Assembly (NCBI GenBank): GCA_029582265.1
Contig: CM055823.1
Span: forward strand, 1,922,001-1,986,000
Direction of reading: 5' to 3'
DNA from: Zoroaster sp. YZ-2022
Lineage: Eukaryota > Echinodermata > Asteroidea > Forcipulatida > Zoroasteridae
Length of the DNA: 64,000 bases
Both the position numbers and the translations under genes were made by a program. Below, one piece after another: positions 1-11,864 of this stretch. Within the stretch, counting starts at the first letter, position 1. Every line of letters begins with the position of its first letter. The notes below the pieces were generated by a model. That model was given only the letters and a program-made list of their open reading frames with translations, was not told the origin of the DNA and did not search any database.

Positions 1-308
1 TTCCCGATTGGGGCATATATTGGTATCCTCATTGGGAGAAGAGGGTTTCAATCGAGATAAAAGTATCTCCCAAACGGGATAGTACAATAGAAGCTGTCGT
101 TGGCATCTAAGGGTTTCCCAATTGGGGCATATACTGGTATCCTCATTGGGAGAAGAGGGTTTCAATCGAGATAAAAGTATCTCCCAAACGGGATAGTACA
201 ATAGAAGCTGTCGTTGGCATCTAAGGGTTTCCCAATTGGGGCATATACTGGTATCCTCATTGGGAGAAGAGGGTTTCAATGCGATAAAAAGTATCTCCCA
301 ATCGGGAT
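1..308. repeat. 114-bp tandem repeat, about 2.7 copies
   Basis: The unit starts TTCCC(G/A)ATTGGGGCATAT and recurs at 1, 115 and 229, a period of 114 bp. Copies are almost identical; the last degenerates near 300. The array is cut by the window edge, so its true length is unknown. A single diverged relative lies at about 34570-34670, so the unit is dispersed in this genome. No coding capacity is seen. Confidence 0.9.
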
Positions 309-1020
309 TATAGTTCATAGTCGACCCTCGTCGTGATCGTTATACCCCGTGTTGTATATATTGTACAAACAATAATTCATGAACCATGAATAAACATTAA
401 CAATTGCACAACTTTCTATGTGACAGTTTCCATTGGTAGTTTCTACCTCTAACCTAACTTCTCCAGGTCCATATTCCCAGTTACGGTTAATCCTAAATGT
501 ACAGAATCTCTTCTTTCTCAGAAATGTGAGTACATATGTATGGGGCCTATGATACGATTTTCTATTATTAAGACTAAATTATAATTTTTTAAATATCAAT
601 GCCTACAACTATATACAGGACTTTATATGATTTACTTTTTGCCAATCACAATCTTCAAAACTATCTACATATTGGGTTTTGTATTCACGTTTGCTTTATT
701 GTATGAGTTGATAAGGATTCCTGGTCATTTGTATGTAAATACTGCACAGTAGATAATATGAGAATAAACATTGATTCTACATGTCTTAATTATTACCATG
801 ATTTTACTGTCATTCAAACGCAGTTTACATAATGTATTACGTGTAGAACTTGCATTACGTGTAGAACGTGTTAAACGCGAGTCAAGCCAGACAGTATTGT
901 CCATCAGACTAAATATGTGAACAAAGTGAGTACAAACCAAGTGTTTAGATGTGTTTGGATTCTATAAACAGCATTTTTACAGTGAAGCTCCAGTACATGC
1001 CCCCCCCCCCCACCCAGATT
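309..1020. other. Gene-free stretch
   Basis: I see no gene here. From about 905 to 985 the sequence resembles the right end of the CACTG-ended element at 15084-15413 (shared end TTTTTACAGTGA), so this is probably a fragment of that family. A short C-run lies at 1001-1011. Confidence 0.5.
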
Positions 1021-1520
1021 GCAAAAACTGTGGTGTTAAAAAGTACACCATCGGTGTTTATATCAGAGATCGAAGAAGAAGGCAAGAAAACCCAAACTTT
1101 GTCCTTTAAATTAGACAAATTTGTTTAATTGTTTTAAATTAAGTCAAGGGAGAATTTTCCCCCATTCTTCTAAATTAGATAAATTTGTTTTAATTAGCTT
1201 AAATTAAGGGAGAAATTTTCTCCTTCCTTTAAAATTTGGACATTTCTTGTTTTCTTCGTCTTAAAACTTTGTTTAATTAGCTTAAAATTAAGTCTAAGGA
1301 GAAATGTTTCTCCTTCCTTTAAATTTAGACATTTCTTGTTTTCTTCAAACTTTGTTTAAACTGATTCACTCCTTTTATTTGTAATTTCTGTAACAAGTGT
1401 ATATTTTATTTATAAGAATAAAATATTTAAAAACATTATTACTAGGCAACTAGCACAATATAAACACTATGGAAGAATAAAGTGACATCACTAGTGTTAT
1501 TTTAACACCTCAGTTTTTGC
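1021..1520. mobile_element. Inverted-repeat element (MITE-like), 0.5 kb
   Basis: The ends are inverted copies: GCAAAAACTGTGGTGTTAAA at 1021 and TTTAACACCTCAGTTTTTGC ending at 1520. The interior (about 1095-1365) is a degenerate A/T-rich tandem repeat with recurring GGAGAAATTT and TTAGACATTT words. No transposase frame is present, so it would be non-autonomous. I could not fix a target duplication, and the superfamily is unassigned. A single end-like sequence also occurs near 16930. Confidence 0.6.
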
Positions 1521-1656
1521 ATGCAGGGCATGCCATGATATACACTCTAAAAAGCGTGTTAGCAATTAAACATTACTAACCAGTTTAAACATGTCAAATT
1601 CCTAAACACTAAGAAAGTTGGTATTTAATTTCTAAACGGAAAATATTAATTGCTAA

Positions 1657-1743
1657 GGCCATGTTTTTTTAATAACTTGGATTACGGAATCGCCGCTCGA
1701 AAAAATCGCGTTTCTGAAAAAAATTAAAAAAATTCAAATTTTT

Positions 1744-1778
<35 letters not shown>

Positions 1779-2369
1779 ACAACACTTACAACAGTGCCAC
1801 CGATCGCGTACAAAACACCATCGTGTACAAAACAATACTTTTAGATCACATTTTCTTCAAATACAACAAGATCCCTACAATACATGTACAGTAAATTAGT
1901 ACATGTACCGTGAGCCAGTGAACGGAGAAAAAAATCGCGGCCGATGTATGATGGAAACCAGACCAATGTTATGCATTCACGTACAAAAGTGCGAGTCCGT
2001 TTATAGACTATACTATTTGCCCAAGTGCATACATTGGCCATTTAGTAACAACTACATGTACGTGCATCGCGCGACTTGACCTCACGGCCCAAACTCATGC
2101 AATCGATTGCTGTGTCAACAAATGGTCTGTGTGTGCGAATTTGTTTAGGGTCGCGGCGTAAAGTTAGGGTCGGTCAGAAACCGGAAACAGAACATTTTGT
2201 TAAGCCTAAACACTCGCGACATTCATTCAGTGACTTTCTGCTTTTGTCTACATAAATTGTGTATAATGTACGTGTTTTAGAAGCCGCCTGCGTGCCTTCG
2301 GTATTTTTTTTTTCTTTTTTTTTTCGCCCCGCCCGATTTCGTGAGCTCGGAATTCCGTAATCCCGATCA

Positions 2370-2400
<31 letters not shown>

Positions 2401-2463
2401 CGATCCCCGCTCATTTTTTGTAGCTTACAAATCCGTAATCCAAGTAATAAAAAACAAACGGCC
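1657..2463. mobile_element. PIF/Harbinger-like non-autonomous element with TAA target duplication
   Basis: The left end GGCCATGTTTTTTTAATAAC continues into CTTGGATTACGGA. The right end is its inverted match: TCCGTAATCCAAGTAATAAA followed by AACAAACGGCC, ending at 2463. TAA directly flanks both ends (1654-1656 and 2464-2466). A 3-bp TAA/TWA duplication with GG...CC ends fits the PIF/Harbinger superfamily; that assignment is inference. The interior holds long A and T runs (about 1747-1775 and 2370-2396) and no transposase, so it would depend on an enzyme encoded elsewhere. Confidence 0.7.
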
Positions 2464-2510
2464 TAAACACAAGTATTTTAATGCTAAACGTACGGTGGCC
2501 CACAACTGTC

Positions 2511-2752
2511 ACGGCAAAAGCAAATTCCTCACGGCAAAAGCAAAAGCGTCACGGCAAAAGCAAATTCCTCACGGCAAAAGCAAAAGCGTCACGGCAAAAG
2601 CAAATTCCCCACGGCAAAAGCAAATTCCTCACGGCAAAAGCAAAAGCGTCACGGCAAAAAGCAAATTCCACGGCAAAAGCAAATTCGTCACGGCAAAGCA
2701 AAATTCCCCACGGCAAAGCAAATTCGACACGGCAATAGCAAAAGCAAATTCC
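2511..2752 (+). repeat. CACGGCAAAAGCAAA subrepeat array (left copy)
   Basis: About a dozen 17-20 bp units share CACGGCAAAAGCAAA, with alternating tails ATTCC and AGCGT. Open frames across it exist only because the unit lacks stop codons. It is the inverted counterpart of 7410-7700. Confidence 0.9.
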
Positions 2753-2759
2753 CATTTAT

Positions 2760-3937
2760 ACGGGTTAAAGGTCAAATTTGGTCGCGGTGAACTATGGGAT
2801 AGTTAATGTGTAAAATGGTCAGCACGCCCGGTGGTGCGGTTGATCCATAGAGTTATCTAATATAAGAACTAGAGCCTCCAGTCGCTGTCGTGTACGTTAC
2901 GGATCGGAGCCGTGATGCCACTGTGGAAACACGGCCGCCATTTTTCAAAGTGGGCAAAATGAATGTGAAATGCCCGGATGTGCCCACAAAATAGCGCGTT
3001 ATGCTATTGTCTCTGAAAAACGGGGGGCCGTTTAAAGTTGATTTTTATGAATTATTTCGTTTGTTTTGACCTGAATGAAAGATAGTCGGTAACATTGATT
3101 AATTTACCGAATAAAATGGTTGAAAATGCATTTTAAAATTATAATTTCTCTTCGCCCAAGTATCCCCGGTATGTAATACATGTACACTCGGTTAAAACAC
3201 TTTGCCCGCGCTACTGTCGCTCACTATCCCAACAGTCACAGTAAAACCTATTTCCTGATTGTAAGTTACAAAAGTACACCAAACATTGAGACACAGAGAT
3301 CATTTGACATCTTCATCAAAATAAATATTCTTATTTATATTCAACAAATTTTGATAAAACAATCATTGTAGCAGGCCTGCCCTTTCACCTGTGATTTTTT
3401 AAAAGCAAAATGAATAAACATGTTATAAAATTAATTCATAAATCAATAAATAAAAAAAATTAAAAAATATACATTGGCAAAATAAAGAACCCTGAAAAAT
3501 GGGTAGTGGGACTGAGGTTAGAGGGCAGAGGACAAAGCCCCTTAATATTTAATATTGTAGGATTAGGCCTACACACTGTCCATATCCCAACAAAGAAACT
3601 AGAGGTTTGGAAAAATACCGGATATTTGTTTCTTTCCTTGAGGAAAAGGGAGATTTGTAAATTAGGCCTACTGAAAAATCACAGGCCTGTAAAAAAAAAC
3701 TTGTTGAAATAGTTTTTCTATAAATTAATTAATCAATACGCCAATAAACAATTAAATATAAAAAATATCTATAATACATAATTTAATTAAGAAATTAATG
3801 TATTTAGTGTAAACCAACTCAACAAATATTCACAGCACAATTTGCCTCTGTCCCCCAATAGACAGATTAGATAGATAAATCTATGTAGCCGCTCAGTCAA
3901 CAGAAAGAATCCCACTTTTACATTGTTTCTGGGAGAA

Positions 3938-3990
<53 letters not shown>

Positions 3991-5990
3991 TAAATGTATT
4001 TATAAATGACTAATTAAATGATAAAAGATAGTGTAGAACTAAAGAAGTTCTAAATCACAGCGCGCCACATATTTTCAAGGACAGTACCATTAATATGAAA
4101 ATGGCATCATTTGAAAGGGGGTATAATGGGCTACATCATGAGGGGGTCAGCTAAGAATTGCCGAAACATAAAAGGAATGCGGTCTACATGTACATTTGGG
4201 AAATAAGTAGAACAGTTGATGATTTTAGATTATAAAATTTTTTATTATGTAATAATTTTATTCATAAACCACTTGGTTTTTGCTAGTTGCTATTCAACAA
4301 TATCAGGAAATACACTGTACTCATGTTCATTCAAGACAAGGTCAGATGGAATTTTCTTTTGTGGTGGTTGAGACATGAAATCAACACGGAAGGGTCTTTT
4401 TGAGGCAGGGCTCTCTTTCGTTGTTTTTCCTGCTTATAGGTTGGATGTGATGGAAACACTGTCTGAACTGCTTGCTCAAGTAGCTTATGATGGCTCACTT
4501 TGTGGTCATCCATCTCTTGGATAAATTCCTACATGAGTAATAAACACATGAAATATTTGTCTGTTATTATACACACCAAGTTATCAAAATCTATGGCTAA
4601 ATATTTTATTTTTCTGCCATACTAGTAAGCTAAGTGTGAGGTGAGAGATGGAACAATCTTTTGGCCCCCCTTGAATACTATTGGTCCGTACTGAATGGGT
4701 GTTAAGTTGATGATGGAAACCTGACTTGAAATATTTCTACCTGATGTATTTATATTGTTTTTGCGAAATTAGTAAAACAAATTATCAAATCTACAAAAAT
4801 TAATTCACGTCTCAACGAAGTATAAATTTCATAGACAAAATTAATAAAACAATTACAGATGTAAACATACTTTACCATTTTCTCATATATTGCAATAAAA
4901 TGAGTTAACTAAAACTTTCACAGGTTGGAACACTCCTTCCTTCATGCTCACTCTGAGCTCCCAAAATTAGCTTAAGTTCAGGTTACCTCTCCCATTTGTT
5001 TCTTACCTGGCATAGGGTCTGTCTTGAAAATTTCAGCCACTGAAGTCCGTTCTAAATAAACAGAAGAAACAGACAATAATTTGTAAAGAGTAGCATGTAA
5101 CTAACTTCTCCTGAAAATTAATGGAAAAGTAAATGTCAAGTTAGCTAGTGCAAAAGTACAGTGAAATGTACACTGTCAGTAAAGAATTGCTGTACTATTT
5201 AAGTAAAAATACCACTTTCAGCGTAACAATTAATGCAAATATATTTTTGTGAAATTTGACTAAAGCCAAGGGTCATTGCATACCAAAATATTTGGCGTAA
5301 GGTATGTAAACTGCCCTAACAAACCTCACCAGTAAAAGTAAAGTTTTCATATGGGATTACCATTTCTTGCAAGTTGCAAATCGTCTGTTGTAAAAATCTA
5401 ATTGAACCATAGTTTATCAATGTTTTAATTCCTGAGCTTGCATGTGTGACCAGGCACTTTTGCACTGTCCTCATACATTATTCATGGTAAGTGATGTGAG
5501 TGACACCCATGTGCCCTAGGGTTGGGGACACATGCCTCAGAGATATCTTCGGGTTTAGACCATGAGTATACATGCTAGTGCAGTAGTGGCTGAGTTAAGG
5601 CTCTGAGAGAATTAAGGATTTAAAGTTAGTGTATTTCAGAGAATCTTGTTCTTTTCTTGCTGTGCTTTAATAAAACTGTAGACTTTTGCATTTTCATTCT
5701 TAAAGTTTTGGGTTTCATATAATATTATACTATTAATCTGTAGATCTAGTGTGTTCTGCTTGAATAGAAAAATACTTAGCAGCACTTGTAATGTAAGCCA
5801 AGAACAGTCTGTCATTGCATGTGTATTACTAGACAATCTAGATTCCTCAGAATACTTGGTTTGTCAGGTATTTTACAAATCATATACCCCAAATATATGG
5901 CATGAAGTATGACTTTAGTGTCACCCTTAAAGATAGACACCATAACAATAGTTGATGTACAAAACAATCAATTTGAACTATTTCTAATCC
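2760..5990. other. Gene-free interior stretch
   Basis: Only short chance frames are visible (the longest about 60-70 codons, with no family resemblance I recognise). Apart from the TA microsatellite I see no structured feature. Confidence 0.5.
3941..3987. repeat. (TA)n microsatellite
   Basis: Uninterrupted TA dinucleotides for about 45 bp inside the interior of the 2491-7715 candidate element. Confidence 0.95.
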
Positions 5991-6900
5991 TCTATAATCC
6001 TTACTTGTTACTAGTCTGAGAACTTGGACTCACAAACTGGCATGAGCCAGTATAGAGTCAAGGTCATACTATTACTAAAATGCTTGCCTCAAAAGTCCCA
6101 GGAAAGGACCAGTGGCAACACTGAAGCTGGTTCCTAGCAGCATGAGGAATGAACACTGTAGAAGATAATAATAGTTTAATACTATCCTTGTGTCCATACT
6201 TGTGTCCAAAATTGAGAAATTAGGCCATACATGGCTGAGAATGATAGAAAAATGGCAGTCAATCATCAATGTGTGCCATTTCTGAACTGTTAACTCTACT
6301 ATTTTTGCCTAATTTCTCACTTTTTGCAAGGTATGGACACAGGGTTATATAATCTTTACTGCTAATAGTATTAGGAACCAGTTTCAAAACCAGCTTGAGC
6401 CAGTGTAGAGTCCAAGCCAATACTGTACAAAACATTATCTATTAGTACATAGCAAATGTCTGCTCCAAAGGGTCCCAGAAAATGACCAGTTGCAACATTG
6501 AAGATTGTTCCTAGTAACAAGTATGGATCATAGAAGGTAATAATTATAATATCCTTGTGTTCCGACATGTGCAAAAAGTGAAAAAGTAGGTTCCAAATGG
6601 TGGAGCAATAGTGAAAAAATGCAATTTCTACATTTAACTGCTCCGCCATTTTGCATGTTTTGGGCCTAGATTTTCACTTTTGAGCGATGAAAATAGTATT
6701 ATTAGGCCTATCACCTTCTATGATCCTTAAAGGCCTACTTGCTCACAGGACACAGAAACCAGTGCCAAATGGTCATTTTCTGTGACTTGAAATTGAAGGC
6801 ATTTGTGACTGTTACTAGAGTCAAGACAATTTTTGGTACAGTATTGACTTGGACTTCACTGGCTCATGCCAGTTTTTGAGTCCCAGTTGCTCAGATTAAC
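5990..6900. repeat. Three diverged copies of a ~250-bp repeat, one inverted
   Basis: Segments at about 6030-6250 and 6370-6640 are diverged direct copies, sharing GAGCCAGT near the start, then a CCCAG...GACCAGT...CAACA...GAAG...GTTCCTAG string and a (C/T)CTTGTGT word. A third copy in reverse orientation lies at about 6710-6890, ending CTGGCTCATGCCAG. They look like old copies of one non-coding repeat. Confidence 0.6.
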
Positions 6901-7409
6901 TTAATAGACACTTTTTATACAGTACGACCATGCTCATGCCCGGTTCTGAGCCGTGGTACTTGGACTAGTCACTAACGAATTGTAGGCCTAGCCTAACGTT
7001 GATTTTTTTAGTGAGCCTATAGGCTATAGACTTAAGACTAGTCGTAGTCATGATAGTGGCAGTGCTAGTGGTAGGCTGGTGTAAAGTAAATCGTGATTAT
7101 GTAGCCACATGTACCTTGAAAAGATGTTTACATAATTAACACCTGTTTAAATTACCCACCTTTTCCACAGCTTGAGCAAAAAAATGGCGGCATTGCTCAG
7201 AGTTGTGCCCGCAGTTATGCAAAAAACCATCCCACCGAAGTAAGAGGTTCAAAATGTCAAGCTTGAATGCCCGCGGTGGTCATGGTATATATACGGCGGA
7301 CGATACATACTGTACATGTACATATGTACATGTACATGTAAATATGTACTACATGTAATTATGTACGGGTTCTGTCGCCTTGTGAACCATGATGACTGGC
7401 TACCAGTCA

Positions 7410-7700
7410 TTGCTTTTACTTTTGCCGTGGAGAATTGCTTTTGCCGTAGAATTTGCTTTGCCGTGGGTAATTTGCTTTTGCCGTGGGTAATTTGCTTTTG
7501 CCGTGACGCTTTGCTTTGCCGTGGGTAATTTGCTTTGCCGTGACGCTTTTGCTTTTGCCGAAATTTGCTTTTGCCGTGACGCTTTTGCTTTTGCCGTGAC
7601 GCTTTTGCTTTTGCCGTGGGGAATTTGCTTTTGCCGTGACGCTTTTGCTTTTGCCGTGGGAATTTGCTTTTGCCGTGACGCTTTGCTTTTGCCGTGACAG
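7410..7700 (-). repeat. CACGGCAAAAGCAAA subrepeat array (right, inverted copy)
   Basis: About 15 subunits seen as TTTGCTTTTGCCGTG on the plus strand, mirroring the array at 2511-2752. The outer 20 bp match the left copy exactly in inverted orientation. The long frames on both strands here are repeat artefacts. Confidence 0.9.
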
Positions 7701-7853
7701 TTGTGGGCCACCGTATAAACGTGATACTTGTCTGAACGTTTTGTATGATACCCCGCGCTGATTGGCCCGATTCAGCGTGGGCGCGAAAAAAACAAGTTAC
7801 AGACGTCATCTTTCATCTAACCCGCTGCTAGCATGCTATAGTAATTCTCGAAG

Positions 7854-8104
7854 CAGGTCAACTCGTACGCACGCCAACTCGTACACGGACCAACTCGTGC
7901 GCATATTGGTCAACTCGTACACGCACCAACTCGTACACGCACCAACCCGTACACACACGTACACCAACTCGTACGCAAACCAACACATTCTTCGTATCAC
8001 CCGTTGGTAAATCCGCGTACGGTTGGTGTGCCCTGACTGATGCGTACGAGGTTGGTGTGCGTTACAATGATATGTGTCAGTTGGCACGCGTACGAGTTGA
8101 CCTG
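7854..8104. mobile_element. Inverted-repeat element with CAACTCGTAC subrepeats
   Basis: The left end CAGGTCAACTCGTACGC and its right-end reverse complement (ending CGTACGAGTTGACCTG at 8104) bracket 251 bp. The left half is a run of about 16-bp units CAACTCGTACACGCAC; the right half carries the same word inverted (GTACGAGGTTGGTGTGC). The whole is a MITE-sized near-palindrome with no coding capacity. I could not identify a target duplication. Confidence 0.65.
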
Positions 8105-9894
8105 TATTCGCTAAAACAACAAGACCAATCACGGCGGCATAGCTGCCAACTTTTACGAAAAAAATCGTAATTATTATGATTTTTTTCAGGAATTAGTAAT
8201 TGTTCTTTAAAATTACGATTTTCAAGTTTCCCGCCCAACGGAAAGAAAAACCTTGATAAATTCCCATTTTGGAGCATTCGTGTAAAATCACATAGGCCCC
8301 ATAACAATTGTAACAATTAAAATCGATACCCGGCCATACCGAATATTTTCGTATGTACAGTATGCTGTGATAAATAAGTTCTGAATTACCGAAAAGTATT
8401 ACGGGTTCAATTAGCGTAAGAATCGATGTCTATCACTGGTATCATACCGCAATACATGGACATGACGTGTTTCACATCGGGAACCAGTACAGAAACAGTG
8501 TTTTCAAGATGGCTTCTTCTCTACTGTCTGTCGTTAGGCCTAGTGCCAGTGGTACTGGTACTACTGGAGTACAGTGACAGTGCTGAGTTTCTAACACAAA
8601 GAGTTTTTACATTTGCGGTACGATTTCATCGTTCAGAAAGTGAAATAGAGAGAGACTGACCTTTTTCTCTGATCTAATCTGCTAATGCTATCAGTGATTA
8701 TTTGATGTTACAAGGTATAGTTGGAGTTTTTTTTTTGCACAACACTTTCCTACCGACTACAGGGCACGCAATTGCTGAAGTGAGAAAGCTGATGATACTC
8801 GGGTCAACTGTGATACTGATATATAGCCTACTACAGTTTCTAGTATAAGTTTTCATGTTAATTATGTTGTCAAAGTCTATTTCACTAAAATTCTTTATCA
8901 ACGAAGAAACACAAACGGCATGTTAGAAACATATTGGTTTAGAATAGAATTAATTTAGGGATATATATCTACGATCAGCCAATGAGTGTAAAAAAATGTT
9001 TAACTATAATGACGTTAGGAGCACTTAGGGCATGCATGTTCATTGGGCCTAGGCTAAAGACCTAATGCGTATTAACGTTAGAGCAAACTATTAATTATTC
9101 AAAAGCTTAGTCTAGAGTTAGACAAACATGAAAATAGGGCTGCACTCGTAGCTTACTGTATTAACGATTAATGCGCATAATTCAAATGGTTATTTTCTGA
9201 CAAACCAAGGTTGTTGACATTGTAATATTAAAAATTTATTTCCATGTCTTTGGCATTAAACTCTATATATTAAGTACAACTTTAGTATTTAACATTGAAA
9301 GGTACAATATATGATCATTGGCAGTGATTGATTAATACATTCATTTCCAATCATCTAGATTTCAAAAATACATAAAACTAAAACTAGCTAAGTGGTGATT
9401 GAGCGCCTACAACAAGCAGCCACACTCATAACATTCTTCCAGTTTTTGTGCTAAGTAAGTGTTTTGTAAAGCTAAGGGTTTGTCTTCATTTTATACTAGT
9501 GGTTTCTTATTACATCTGGAATCTACTGGACGTTTTATGTGAGAATATTTGTACATTTGTTTTCTTATAATAAGTGAAAAACTGTTGTTTTTGTCTGTCT
9601 CTCAGAAAGTTTTTACTGTTGAGTGTATATACATTTGGATCTTCATTTTATATTGTGTGCAGTCAACTCTGATTTTAGATTATAACCTGTAGCTAGAGAT
9701 TTATAACTCTGTAGTAAACTTTGACCACAAGCCTTTTGTTTGGATCAACAACTTTGTGATCCAGACAATGGAGGTTCTACATCCTGTTTATTCTACTCCT
9801 GCTATCAGACCATTTGTGTCTCAATGACTTCATCAGAAGAATGGCTGCAAGATACAATCTGGATTGTTCACCCAAGATCCGCCATCTTAAATTC
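8105..9894. other. Gene-free stretch up to the first gap
   Basis: No recognisable gene, domain or repeat. Frames of 60-80 codons look like chance. The contig ends at 9894 in unremarkable sequence. Confidence 0.5.
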
Positions 9895-10394
9895 NNNNNN
9901 NNNNNNNNNNNNNNNNNNNNNNNNNNNNNNNNNNNNNNNNNNNNNNNNNNNNNNNNNNNNNNNNNNNNNNNNNNNNNNNNNNNNNNNNNNNNNNNNNNNN
10001 NNNNNNNNNNNNNNNNNNNNNNNNNNNNNNNNNNNNNNNNNNNNNNNNNNNNNNNNNNNNNNNNNNNNNNNNNNNNNNNNNNNNNNNNNNNNNNNNNNNN
10101 NNNNNNNNNNNNNNNNNNNNNNNNNNNNNNNNNNNNNNNNNNNNNNNNNNNNNNNNNNNNNNNNNNNNNNNNNNNNNNNNNNNNNNNNNNNNNNNNNNNN
10201 NNNNNNNNNNNNNNNNNNNNNNNNNNNNNNNNNNNNNNNNNNNNNNNNNNNNNNNNNNNNNNNNNNNNNNNNNNNNNNNNNNNNNNNNNNNNNNNNNNNN
10301 NNNNNNNNNNNNNNNNNNNNNNNNNNNNNNNNNNNNNNNNNNNNNNNNNNNNNNNNNNNNNNNNNNNNNNNNNNNNNNNNNNNNNNNNNNNNNN
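9895..10394. other. Assembly gap (500 N)
   Basis: Exactly 500 N. The sequence resuming at 10395 is the end of a block repeated in reverse at 49350-53560. A round gap length usually means an unsized scaffold join. Confidence 1.
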
Positions 10395-10415
10395 TTTAAT
10401 CATTTTTTGTTGCAG

Positions 10416-10642
10416 TGGCCTGGGATGACAACTGGTGGCCCGGGAAAGTCATAGATGTACTTCAAAATGGAGATGATGTTGCTGTTGTCAGCTACATGCA
10501 GCGATTGGGCAATAATGCTCATAATAAGTTTACATGGCCACGAAGACCAGACATGCACAGAACTTCAACAAAGGCGATTTTTGTTCAAAGATATATTACT
10601 TTTTCCAGGGCCAACTCTTCGCTTCCACACCATACAAAATGA
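10416..10642 (+). CDS. Terminal exon with W-x-PG-x-V domain (left-arm copy)
   Basis: A T-rich tract and TTGCAG precede the exon, which opens in phase 1 with (V)AWDDNWWPGKVID. It encodes about 75 residues to a stop at 10640-10642. The W-x-PG-x-V start followed by a V-V-x-[FY]-M stretch and an F-x-WPRR-x-D motif suggests a small barrel (Tudor/SH3-like) fold; this is inference, and I cannot name the family. The gene's first exon is missing here because the contig ends 21 bp upstream. The complete version lies at 53315-55340 on the minus strand. Confidence 0.6.
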
Positions 10643-10959
10643 ACTCGATATCATTAGACTATACATCTCTAGTACTACCCTAGGCAATAAGGACACAGGT
10701 TTGGTTTACAGGATCCTTCATTTCTTTAACCCTTCCTATGCCCAGGCTGAAATTTGGCCCAGTCAGCGCGGCACCCACAGACAGTCACTTGAGTATTTTT
10801 GGTTGCATTGCCAATTGGTAGGTCAAACCACAGTCACACAGAGCTGTGTATGTACTGTCGAGTGGTTTTGGTTTGACCTATCCTAGCCACACATGTCCTT
10901 GCATTTATTTGAGTGCACTGCACAAAGTCAATGGGTTGGAAGTTACAAATTTTGAGTGT

Positions 10960-11855
10960 CTTTAGTCCTTTTCACACTACAGAGCCAATTCCGGGAAAAA
11001 ATTCCTGGGAAATTCCGGAGTTTTAACCCCACCAACACCCCAGCGACCGTTCACTGTACCTATCTGGTCGCTCCGGAACATTATTTCGGGAATATGCACG
11101 ATCGTTTCACCGCGATCAAATCCCGGAAATGCGCTATCTGAATCGCCCAGATGGAAGTTGAAAATGTTGTGGCGGAAGTCCAATCCCAGAATGCCACATG
11201 CTCAAGCACCCGCCAGCCGGTGACGCCGGGTTGTTGTGACTGTTTACCAGGCATCGCGTCGTGACCAAAATGGCTCCTTCAAACATGTCATCACATCATT
11301 TTCGCATGCTATTATTATACCAATATTTGATATTATACCAATATCTGGTACCTAACCATGCGGACATTATAAATACACGTAAATGATACGGATGCTTAAC
11401 GTGGCCTTGTCCACGACAATTCTTTTATTCAATTCTAAAACCATTTATTTGGTCACATTCTATAAAACTAAATATATCGTGTTATTTACAGATGTAGACA
11501 TTTACATTTTAAGAAGGAAAGTTTCCAAAGTACTGAAATACAACACTGGATATTAGCACGCGAACTGTTTGGCGTGCTATTTGTGACCTCGCTGACCTTT
11601 CAAGACATTATACGTTCCAACATCCGCGACGCGAAAGTTGGATAAGTTAAACCCGCTTTCGTTTCACACTAGTTGCTATTTCCTGGGAAAAACACTATTC
11701 CCGGGGAAAAACTCGCTTAATACCCCTACTCCCGAGCAGGGGTAATTATTTCCCGGGAATAAGCTACTTCCCGGGAATTTCCTGGGCTTAACTTTTGAAG
11801 TGTGAACAGATTTCCCGGGAATTTCCCGGGAAATACGTCTAGTGTGAAAGGGGCT
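10960..11855. mobile_element. hAT-like element rich in TTCCCGGGAA palindromes (left-arm copy)
   Basis: The ends AGTCCTTTTCACACTA (left) and TAGTGTGAAAGGGGCT (right) are inverted matches, and the direct repeat TTTGAGTGT flanks the element (10951-10959 and 11856-11864). An 8-9 bp target duplication points to hAT-type insertion, although a few bases separate the left duplication from the inverted repeat. Both terminal regions contain many CCCGGG palindromes. There is no transposase. Confidence 0.6.
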
Positions 11856-11864
11856 TTTGAGTGT

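Larger units (their letters stand above)
2491..7715. mobile_element. Candidate 5.2-kb element with long inverted termini made of ~20-bp subrepeats
   Basis: The left terminus begins TACGGTGGCCCACAACTGTC at 2491 and the right terminus ends with its exact reverse complement at 7715. Both are flanked by the direct repeat TAAACG (2485-2490 and 7716-7721), a possible 6-bp target duplication. The termini (about 2491-2750 and 7410-7715) alternate two subrepeats, CACGGCAAAAGCAAATTCC and CACGGCAAAAGCAAAAGCGT, in opposite orientations. The interior has no transposase I can recognise. Alternatively these are two unrelated inverted copies of a smaller repeat. Confidence 0.55.

Noticed and set aside
7249..7809. 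186-codon frame rich in SRQKQKRHGK
   Set aside because: It is the CACGGCAAAAGCAAA subrepeat array read through in one frame.
9740..10428. Frames of about 200 residues across 9.74-10.43 kb
   Set aside because: Almost entirely N from the gap.
10455..10886. 143-codon frame in the left arm and its right-arm twin (53069-53500)
   Set aside because: It overlaps the phase-1 exon in another frame and continues into non-coding DNA; identity between arms follows from DNA identity, not selection.
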